This document shows, piece by piece, positions 43,227 through 54,600 of a stretch of 64,000 nt of DNA; position 1 is the first letter of the stretch; every line of letters starts with the position of its first letter. Source of the DNA: Luidia sarsii. Taxonomy: Eukaryota > Echinodermata > Asteroidea > Paxillosida > Luidiidae. The notes under the pieces are model-generated. The model was not told the DNA's origin, did no database searches, and was given only the letters and a program-made list of their open reading frames with translations. The translations under genes and the position numbers were made by a program. The stretch spans positions 8,431,564 through 8,495,563 of the forward strand of contig OX465118.1 of assembly GCA_949987565.1 (NCBI GenBank), read 5' to 3'.

Positions 43227-46200
43227 AATGATGTGCCATTCTCAACACTTGCTAAACAATCAGAAACAAATAAATGAGAGTACAGTATGAGAACAAGGGA
43301 GTCAAAGCTGACACAATCGGACGTCAGCGTGCCTTTTGCCATGCTGCATACATGTATTGCTTTGTGGTAGCCTGAAAAAGAGTCCTTTTTTGAAACTTGG
43401 TCAAGGCTTGTGCCTGGATTCAGAGGGCCCTCCCCGGTACTCCAAATTCACAGGTCCCATCATGAAGAGGTTAAAAAGACGCATCAATCCTAGCAGGACC
43501 TTAGAAGTAGGTTTAATAGTTCTTGAAAACTTATGAAATTTATCTTTATGGGCCAGCGTCTTTTGATAGTGATGGGTGCTTTTGGAAGTGGCTTCAAATT
43601 GGCAATGATTGGTGAGTACCTTCTTTGGGAGTAGTCTGGCACCCACCACGGGAAACACGGTTGCTCCTCCGGCTGGAACGTCGCTCATCTGCGGTGCAAA
43701 ATGGCCAACAGTTACTACCTCCCTAGCACATCAATGTCTTAAACTTGAGAATACAGGGATCAAAAATCCTAGTGCAATTTACTTTCCTGACTAAAATGAC
43801 CTATTTGAAGATAGCCATGCTAGTCTAACCAATGAATAATGGGAATAATTCCCAGTGAGTTTTTCCTTCTTTTTTTTTTTATTGAAAAAGCTACATCCAC
43901 TTTGTGTGATCCCCGAGCTGCCGTAGCCAGGTTGACAAAAATTGGTTGCTTGTGATCCCTGGAGATACACGACCGTTAGTGGCTGAATTTCTTCTGACTG
44001 GCACCCCCATCTCAACAGAGACTAGTTGAGTATTATTAGGGAAGACCAACATCTAAGGGCTGGATAGCTCAGACAGAAGAGCACTGTAATGTTAGTCCAA
44101 AAGGTCTCGGGTTCAAGTCCCGGTCCTGTCAAAGTTGTCCTTGCCAATGTTCTAATGAATAATGACAAGAAAAGGCTAGCTCTTAAGGACTTACCAGTAG
44201 GGGAGAGTGTGTGAGAGCACTTTCCCAACTGTTAGTCTTTAGGTCCTATCCTTAAGTCGTTACTATCAGCAAGACACATTTGGAAAAGATAGCGGCCCCC
44301 CGATGTTTTGATTCCTACAGGAATCTTTCCAAAAAAGGTGACAACGCTAGATGCATGAGGCCATTTTGCCACACAGAATGGCACAAATGTATCTGATCAA
44401 GTCAACAATGGACAGTTGTACAGGAGTATGTAGGCTAACTGATTTTATTCAATGAGGATTTTCCCACAGCATACAATGAGCACTACAGTGGAACGTCGCT
44501 ATAACGAACGCTGATGTACCGAACATTCGGCTATAAGGAACATGCCCTTTGGCTCCCGATTGCTGTGTACACAACACGTGGCCGCAACTGTTTAACGAAC
44601 GACCGCTATACCGAACAATTTTCATGAGTCCCAGGATGTTAGCAATGTTCCACTGTATAATATGCTCAGTGCTAATCTTACATAGAGAAGGGCAAGTCCT
44701 AACTGATTTCCATTCCCACAGACAAAAATGAAGTGAAGATCCTAGCAGGATTTTCCTCAAAGGCTGATTCTTTTTTGTATATCAATTCACAATAATTTAG
44801 TGAAGACTTTCCATGTTCAATTGATGATTGATCCAATCTGAATGTGCAGCAATGTGAATGAAGGCAAGGAGTTGTCGGCCATGGTTCTGTCGTAATCCAC
44901 TGCCAATGGCTTCAAATGTCACACGAGTCTATGGAAGCCACTAGTGGCCACGGAAGCCAATGTGCATAGACTTGCGTGTTATTTTCAGCCGCAGCCAATG
45001 CCTTTGGACACAAGCCACGGCACCCTGCAATCAGGCCTTCATAAATAATCGCCTGAGATTGGTTCTTGTTTCAAACAACAGTCAACCCAGGATTGCCAGA
45101 TTTGGTTACCCACTAGAGGACCAGATTGCCCAAAAGCCGACGTTGAAAGAAATGAGGTGAGTCGGATGATATCGACTGTTGATCCTGCATTCATTTGTAC
45201 AGTGCTTTCAAAGTTGTATGCCTCAGTATAGAGATGCTCTACAGCAACTTGGTTCAGTGTGGTGCTTGGTGTGCTCATATGAATCCAATAGATGTGATAT
45301 CTGGGCCCTAACACAGAAGCAATGGGCATACTTACATAGAACAGCATGGTGGCAATGCGATTGCCGGTACCCAGCTCTTTAAAGGCATTGGTTTCCTCTT
45401 TCTATACGTGTGGGGTCATCCGGTCGCCAGTTTTTCAACCACACAGCGCAAAATGGATAGTGACAGGGAAGAGCAACAAAAGTAGGGACAATGCAATGTA
45501 CTACAAGTGTGTCGGCAACTCTTGATTGGGAAGGCTGGGGCGGGTGTGACGAGTTGATTCCTGTACTAAATGGTTCTCACGCCTTCCTCAGGACCAGTTC
45601 TCGGAGTCACCCGTGCCCATTCACAGCGAGATGACCAAAGGTGTCTCACAGGCTCTTGGTGGCAAAAACCCGAGTGGTCGTGCAATTTAGCACTGCCACC
45701 GTACGAGACGTCTGTACCTATAACAGTCTTCTTTAATCTCCTGTCTATGGCTGGATCCAGCCAGACCTCAGTGGCCAATGTTGCGCTGCATATCAGCCGA
45801 CCAGACTTCAGCCAGTCACCCTCAAATGTGTGGATGAAGGGGTAGGCCTGCAGTGCTTCATGCTCCAGCAAAAAAAACGTCCTAGCGGACGTCCTAGCAT
45901 GCGCAAGGGCCGTTGACACGTCACATACCCACCTACTCTTGTTGTGTTTAATGTCAATGAAGGCAAAGAGTTGTAAGCCATAGCCATGGTTCTGTCATAC
46001 ATGTAATTCACCGCCAATGGCTTAAAATTACACATGAGTCTATGGAAGCCACTAGTGGCTACGGAAACTACAAATGGACATATGGACATTTGAATGTAGC
46101 TACAGAAGCTACGCAATGGGAATGGAACTGAACGGATTAGTGTGTAATGAACTAATGATCATGTTTATAAGATATAATTGGTATACACTGGAGTGGATGA

Positions 46201-48627
46201 GCCGGTAGCTTGATGTGCGATAACCATGTCCTTGCCAATTACATGTCCTGTACGTTCACTTCCGAGGCCTAACTGGGTTTTGTCTATGGACTGGTATCCA
46301 TCTAACACTTTGAATGGCTTCACCCGACTCCCACGAACGGTCACTGAGAGAATGCTGCGACATTTGGTGATGAAATCAACTCGCACACAGCCCTGCCATA
46401 CCTACCACAGAGTCATTTTCTTTTCCTTTTTTTTTTCAACCGTGGGGGTGCTTTTAAGAGGCCAATAGGGATGGGACAGAGCCATGCTAGGGAGGGGATG
46501 AATGTGCGCTCATTGCCACTCAAAAGAAAAATAAATCAAAACTTAAAACCCAAAAAGGTAATCCCAAAAAAGAGCAATTTTTGGATGAATGAATGCATGA
46601 CATGAGAAAATCCAACTAAAAAAAAAAAAAAAAAATCTGTAAAATCAAAATAGGATGAATCATCACATCTCAAATCATCAGCTTCTAAATCAATTAGAAG
46701 ATCAAAGTTTTAAATCAATCACTTGACGAAGTCTGCATGAGACAGGGGCGTTGCAGGTGCTGCTGTAGGCTTTGATAAGCTCTCTGCTGATTCAGTTAAT
46801 AGTGGTCGGCAAGATTATCACCATTCACACAAGCAGATGGCAAGAGAGGTGTGCTTCTCTTTCTGCAAAGCATTCCAATCGCAAAAATCTCAAAAGGACC
46901 TTCCTCCCAGTGAAAATCGGAAAGATTACTGGCTCTTGAGCACACAGGGTTCACCCCCAGCCCCGACACAGCCGTGTCCCCACATGACCTGTCTTGGCCA
47001 ATCACGCTTCCTCTTTTGATTTGCTCTTCCCTTCTGCGGACCATTGACCAATCACATGGCAGCTTACACGCCAGGCGTTGAGGGGAGAGGAGGGCGGGGC
47101 GAGGGTAGGGGGACTATTGCGGGGGTCACTGCACCTTGCGCAATTTATGTTTCACTTCTTTCTCTCTTTTTTTTTTTTTTTACTTACATAGAACAACATT
47201 GTGGCTATTCTATTGCCCGTTTCATAGGCATTTGGTCTCTGAAAGACAAAGAACATAGACCGTCATGGGGATTTTTCTCCTAAAAACTACCCAAAAAAGC
47301 ACAACCTTTGACTGGACCGGGACTTGAATCTAAGACCTCTGGTTTTGCTTACCAGCACTCTTACCATCTGAAGTATCCATCCCATAGATGGCACACTTCC
47401 CAAATAATTAACTAGTCTTTACCAGGGAAAGACTAGTTGACTATTTGGGAAGACCACCATCTAAGGGCCGGATAGCTCAGATGGTAAGAGTGCTGGTACG
47501 CAAAACCATGGGTCTCTAGTTCAAATCCTAGTCCATTCAAAGTTTCCCTTGCCATCTAAATAAAAAAAAATATCCAAAGTTCCCAGTCAGTTTTTCTTTT
47601 ATTGGTTTGACCCCCCCAAAAAAAAAAAAAAAAAAATAATAATAATAATAATCTAGACTATTTCTCTGACCTTAAACAATTTGCCTTTTACAGTAAAAAA
47701 AAAAGGTTTGGGCCTACTTTTGAAGTTTGGGGTAGCCATTGAGAACGATTTGAATGTCTCTGTAAATACTGTTTTGGAAAACCTTTCATAGTGGGGGACC
47801 ACTGAGAAAGGCTTTTTTTAATAAATTTGGTCAACCAGATGGAATAATGCATAGTCTGCACTCTGCAGGCCAAATATATGTCAAATACAAGCACTATCTC
47901 TGAATGACTGATGATACATTACTGACCACTTTTATGGGTTTTTTTTGGGGGGGGGGGGGTGGGTGGCAGGCAAAGGAAGTACTTTGAAAGCTAAATTTGA
48001 GGGAAGCTTGGGAATAAGCAACAAAATCAGTCCACATTTCCTGCAGCTTAAAAAAAATGCTGAATTCTAAAAATCCGTTGAAAATCAAAATTCTTTGCTC
48101 AATGAAACCCATTGTGCTTTGGATGGAAATCCTTTGGGGAAATTTCATTTCGAAAAGAGGGGCAGAAATTGCAAATTTCTTGGTTTTCATAAGCTGATTC
48201 ATAAATGAGCAAAGTCGGCATGCACATGTCAAGCACCACTTATAAACAAAAGAGGTTGGGGAACAGGAAATCAAAATCTAAACAGTAGCAGTAAAACGTT
48301 TTGAGTGAGTGGCAAGGACGGGAACAAGGTTGCATTCGTGTGATTATGCAAAGCACCGCATGTCAAAGGTTGGCAGGTCAAAGGTTTGCAAACAAAAGTG
48401 TGGGGAGGATCATGACTAGTTCTGCTAGCAAGCCAACCAGCCAGTCAGACAGCCAGCCAGTCAGACAGCCAGCCAGCCAGTCAGCCAACCAGCCAACCAG
48501 CCAGCCAGTCAGCCAGCCAGCCAGCCAACCAGCCAGCCAGCCAACCAGACAGCCAGCCAACCAGCCAGCCAGCCAGCCAGTCAGCCAACCAGCCAACCAG
48601 GCAACCAGCCAACCAGCCAGCCAGTCA

Positions 48628-48659
<32 letters not shown>

Positions 48660-51600
48660 ACCAGCCAGCCAGCCAGCCAGCCAACCAACCAGCCAGCCAA
48701 CCAACCAGCCAGCCAGTCAGCCAGCCTACCAGCCAGTCAGCCAGTCAGCCAACCAGCCAGCCAGCCAACCAGCCAGTCAGCCAGTCAGCCAGCCAGCCAG
48801 CCAACCAGCCAGCCAGTCAGCCAGCCAACCAGCCAGCCAGTCAGCCAGCCAACCAGCCAGCCAGCCAGCCAGCCAGCCAACCAGCCAGTCAGTCAGCCAG
48901 CCAGCCAGCCAGGCAGCCAGCCAACCATCTACAGAAACAAACTCGTGCAAAGTCGGGGCATCGCAGAGGGGCATTGTAGGCAGGGCAGAAGAAGGGAAGA
49001 GCAAACATATTTGGCGAGGAAGCAGTTTTGGCTCAAGTCAAGCAGAAGAAAGAAGGAAAAGAAAATCAAGATGATCAAAATATACTGCAGGGGAAAAAAC
49101 AGGAATGCATATAAAAACAAGTCTCAAGATTATAGATACATCTACTCAAATAAATCAATTCAACAAGCAAATAAATGCAACATCCTTCAAAAATTCAGAC
49201 ACATTCTTAAAATCTGCTACTTTCAGTATTAACAGTTGTTACACCAATACCTCACATTGGCATCAATAATTTAGGGATAGAAAATTGGACCAAGCAACTC
49301 TAACTAAAATGAATCTTCTCAACTAGGCAGCAACGAAGCGTGAGAGGTGACGGAAGCTGAAATCTTGAAGGCAAAATCTGCCAACTTCAGAAAATTTGTT
49401 GGGGAGGGATTGGGAAAGCTTGATCACCTTATCAAACTCTTCCAATCGAAACCAATCTCAGAGTAATGAAAAAAAATGGTGCAATGATCAAAAATGTTAA
49501 TCTCAAAAAAAGTAGAGGGCCTGAGGTTTCGATCCTAGCCGGAGTCTGCCGGACATTTATCAAAAAGGCCTTTGAGTGTAGTCCTGCTAGGATCGAAACG
49601 TCAGGCCCTCCTAATTTATTTTTGAGATTAAATCTGTACAATTTGCATGTAAATATGGGGTTCATGAGTGTTTTCCGATTTCTAAAATACAGCTGAAGGA
49701 AGCTCTATGAATAGCATTTGAAAAGGAAAAACATGTATGGATAAGGATTTCAACCAAGAAAAGCTCTACTTTAAGGAAATGACTCTAGTGATTGGAATAT
49801 ACATGTATCATGGATTGATATTATCTTTATGGAGCAGAACGTTGATATCATTCATGAGCTGAAAGGGGGTGAGATGAGATTTCAGGCTGAATATGGTGGA
49901 GGTACATGTATATGGTGTAGCAAGTCAAGGGACTTGAGAGGGGGTGGCCATGATTCTTCAAGTTAGTCCATGCATGTCAGCTTGCATATGTGATGGCATG
50001 AAAATGGAGTGTTTGGCTTTCAAAAGAAATTGAACTCAGGAAACGGAATACTCACCCTGGCAAAATCAAAGTGTGGCTCGTAGTGTCCGCCTATACCATA
50101 GTTGACAACCTTGAAGGCAAACAAATCAATGTATGAAGGTACTTCCAAGGTTGGACCTGACATTTCGATCCAAGCGGGACTTTTCTCAAAGTAGAAGATT
50201 TTCATGAACTTATTTTGTGGGGGGGGGGGGGGCTAGAGTGCTAGGACATAAGACCAATGATCCTGGGCTCAAATTCTGGTTCAGTCAAACTTTCTAAGCC
50301 ATTTCAATAGATTTTTTTTTTTTAAACCTGTGTTTTTTTTTAAATACAAGCGGAACTTGGTCTGGCAACCTGACTTTATTTGCTGAGGCTTCTTATGCAA
50401 ATCTCAGTGCCTTAGCAGCTCTGTGAGATGGGCCCCAGGTCTAGTGCCCCGACTCACCTGCAGCTCCTCGGCCGTTTTCAGCTCCAGTCCCGAGTAGTCG
50501 GACACCCGCTGCCTGATGGAGGTCACCATGGGGTCAAGCTCCTCACGGAGCCAGGCGCTCTTGCTGATGCGGTAGTCGGCGTACTCCAGCTTCCCCGTTA
50601 CCGGGTTCTGGATGGTGGCTCTGTTAAGCTGCGACACAAAGCGGACAGACGTTGGATTGAGGTGGAAGGTTTGCTTGCCGCGACACCATGCGACACTCAT
50701 ACCACTCAACATAACAGTCATCATTCAACATATCGTTTGACTAATCAAGCGATTCACACAAACCACACAGCGCATCACAGCTTACGATGGGTGCTCCATT
50801 GTATAAGTTGAGCTACAGTACGATGCATCGTAAGGCTTAGTAAAAATCCAACCCCTAGATAAGACTTCAATGTTTGCATGGTGGAGATATTAAGTGGAAG
50901 GTTTGCGGTGACACCATGTAACACTTCTCTTTCGAGAAGGAGTGTGGCTCTGAAACGAGCCGGTAACTCAATGTTTCAGGTAGTGCGTACTCAGCCTGTT
51001 GTCGATGGGTATCAAAGGATGTGGCAAGTTTCTTTCGGTAAGGTCCTTGCTAGGATCGAAACGTCAGGCCCTCTAACTTTTGGAGATTCATGTATTGCAG
51101 GTCATTTTAGTCAGCGAGCAGTGTTTGTAACTAACTTCATGGGCAAGGAAGCGATAGGATTGGTTGGCGTCCACACTCACCCTGGGCGCTGCCAGACCCT
51201 TCACCAACTTGATCTCCGCATCGTTCAAGATGTCGTGGAAGATGATCAGCCTGGGATGGTCAAAGACCACCTCCTCCTTGGCCGGCTGGATGAACAGGCG
51301 GGGGTTGCCATAGTGACGGTAGCGGCACATTAGGACACTCCGGTTCTTGGGCGCCTGTCGGGACCAGAAAATAATTTTGTGGGTTTTTCAACGGTTTTGG
51401 TCTTTTTTTGCAATATAACCAGAACAATTTTTTGTGGGTTTTTCAATGAATGGGAGTAAGGGAAGTAACGGTTTTGGTCTTTTTTGCAATATGACCAGAC
51501 ATTTTTTTGTGTTTTTTTAATGAATGATTGAGGGAAGAAACGGTTTTGGTCTTTTTTGCAATATGACCTGAAAACAATTTGTGGGTTTCTGAATGGTTGA

Positions 51601-54600
51601 GAGAAGTAACGGTTTTGGTCTTTTTTGCAATATGACCAGAAAACAATTTTTGGGTTTCTGAATGGTTGAGGGAAGTGACGTTTTTGGTCTTTTTTGCAAT
51701 ATGATCAAAAACAATTTGTGGGTTTTTCAATGGGCGAGGGAAGTAACGTTCTTTGAGAAAGATCCTGCTAGGATGGAAACGTCCGGCCCTCTAACTTTGG
51801 AGATTCATGTATTGCAGATCATTTTAGTCGGTGAGCAGTTTGCGACAGTTTTTGTATTAACTTTTTACCTTGAAGTGATACCATATACAAAAATGTTGCA
51901 AACTGCTTACTGACTAAAATTACCAAACTGCAAATCTTAAAATTTAGTGGGCCTCGCGTTTCGATCCTAGCAGGACCTTTCTCTGACTTTGAGAAAGGTC
52001 CTGCTGGGATCGAAACGTCAGGCCCACTCAATTTTGAGAACTTGTTTACCTTGACAGCTTCCGGGTCTCCGCGGCAAAGGGCCTCGTAGGCCTTCCTCTC
52101 TGGCGTGGAGAAAGGCTTCAGCTCCTCTTCCTCCTTCTTCTTGGCCTCCGTCTTGTCCTCCACCTCCACCCAGCCCTCCTCCTGGTCGTCGTCGTCCTCC
52201 TCCTCCTCCTCCTCGGTCCCCTCAAACTCACCACTGGGCTTCCTCTTCTTGGAGAGGTGGTATTCAAAGTAGCGTCGGTTGCTGTTTCCGCGCTCGTGCT
52301 CCGGATCTGGGGGGCGAGGTGTGGGAATCACCGAGTGAGATCCTGAGAGTCTCAAAATTCAGTGGGCCCGACGTTTCGATCCTAGCAGGTCCTGCTAGGA
52401 TCGAAACGTCGGGCCCGCTAAATTTTGAGATTTGCATTTTGGTAATTTTAGTCAGTAAGCAGTTTGCAACATTTTTGTATATCACTTTTTGAGATCTTGA
52501 GAGCTTTGAACTAACTGGGAACTTTTGGACGATTTTGAAAAAAACAAAATGGCAAAGAAAACTTGAATCTCAATAGTTAGAGGGCCTGACATTTTGATCC
52601 TAGCAGGACCTTTCTCAATGGCAAAGAAAACATTGACTGGACCAGGACCTCTGGTTTTGCGTGTCGATATCCAGCCCTTAGATGGTGGGAAGTCAACTAT
52701 TCTTTGCCGGGGGAGAAGGGGGAGGGGCCAGTTGGAAGCAACACCAACAGCGCTCTGAATTAAGAGGTCCAGAGGCTGATTTCACTAACGCATTGCAATC
52801 ATCGCAAACGCCAAAATCAATCGCTAAGTCTGAAATCCATCGCACACTGATCGCTAAGTTGCGATGGATTTCAGAAATTATTTTGCCGTTTGTGATGATT
52901 GCAAAGCATTACTGAAATCGTCCCAAGGCAGAAAATGGTTAAGAGCTAAGGGGCTGGCTTAGAAGAATGCAAACAAAACGTGTACTCACCAATAGCCAAC
53001 AGCTGCTCAGTGTAGGCCAGAGCCTGGTCCATGTCTTCCAGCTATAAGACAAAAGGCAGTGACAGAAATATGCCTCAAAATTTGTTCCCCGATCGATAAT
53101 TACCAGCTTCACCGGTGAGGTTACCATAGACGACATTCCAGATTTACCCAGTGTAAAACAGGGGCTCACACGACTGAACTCTTTGGTGCATTTTAGTGAG
53201 AATGTAATCCAATGACGGTTTGCCCAACTTGAAAAAAATAAAAAAAATAAAGCAAGCTTGGGAAGTTTGGCCGGGATGCAAAACCCGCCACTCCTGGTTT
53301 GGAATTCATCTGCATCACGGTTTAAATCGGACATAAAACAAGGTGTGACTAGACTCAGAAGGAATGAAAGTGCAATGAGGCAAAGCAATGAGCATTCAGT
53401 GCTGCATGTATCTACTTCTTGGGTAGGGAAAACACATGTAAGCGTTATTACAGTTGACTGGTCTTGACCAAACGAAAACAGAAATGGGGAGGTAAAGGCA
53501 AGGCAGGAACCGCAAGGCCATACCATGTAGTAGATGAAGGAGAGGTAGTCCAATATCTCGGCCTTCTCTACGGTCAGGTCAGGGTTGGCCGGACGGTCTA
53601 CTCGGTCCAGTGCCTCCAGCATCCACAGACGAGAGTGGAAGTAGTCGTTGGCATTGTATGCAATGCGGCCAATCTCAAAACACTCAAGGGCTGCAGGAAA
53701 ACACAGAGAGGGGGACAGAGGGAGCGAGGGATCGGGGGGGGGGGGGGGGGACAGGCAGAGAGGCAGGCAGGGAGGGAGGCAGGCAGGCAGGCATGGAGGC
53801 AGGGAGGGAGGGGGCAGGGAGGCAGGGAGACAGGTAGGGGGACAGAGGGAGGGTGGGAGGGAGCGAGGGAGGGAGCGAGGGAGGGAGGGAGCGGGGGAGG
53901 GAGTGAGGGAGGGGGAGGGAGGGAGCGAAGGAGGGGGAGGGAGGGACAGAGAGACGGACAGAGGGACGGACGGAGGGAGGGAGGGAGGGACGGACGGATG
54001 GACAGAGAGAAGAGACATACACACAAACCCAGACAGAGAGAGTGGGAGAGTGGGAGAAGGATAGAGAGAAACAGAGGCCAAACGAGAGAGATACGCGTAC
54101 ATGTATACAGAGAGAAGGGGGGGAAGACAGATGGACAGACAGAAAAACAGACAGACAGACAGACAGAGGAGGAGGAGAGAGACAGAGAGAACACGCAAGC
54201 AGACAAAGAGAAAGACAATCATTAAAGACCACACTGATTACTCCACAGGATTCATGTTTAACAGTAGCCCAGTGTGTACTTCAAATTGTATAAGGAGGGT
54301 CAAAGGCCAGGTCAAAGGCCAGCCCAACTGGCCTGACTTGCCAATTGGAAAGTCCTCAACACAGATCCTTCTTCAATACTAATCCAACAATCAGGTTTTC
54401 ACCTACAAGCATCAAGTTTTGTTTCTGCTTCTTCTTTTTTTTAATGAAGGCAAAAACCTGCGGGAAAATGTTCTCTCCAAAAAGATTCAGAGAGATGTAT
54501 ATTTCGATCCTGGGAGGAATCCCTTCTCTAGTGCAGAAAGCAGTTTCCTCAAAAGAACTGACGGGAGTGGGTGGCCGCTGTACATTTTGGACTCTGAGCT

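Noticed and set aside
44056..44128. Functional tRNA gene
   Set aside because: A and B boxes and some stems are present but the anticodon arm does not fold, and related heads occur as dispersed repeats.
48301..49074. Ser/Gln/Pro/Ala-rich frame of 257 codons
   Set aside because: Encoded by a plain CAGC/CAAC/CAGT array in a P4HA intron.
53464..54225. Gly/Arg/Glu-rich and Ser/Leu/Pro-rich long frames
   Set aside because: Products of GGGA and GACA simple repeats; only 53690-53524 on the minus strand is a real exon.
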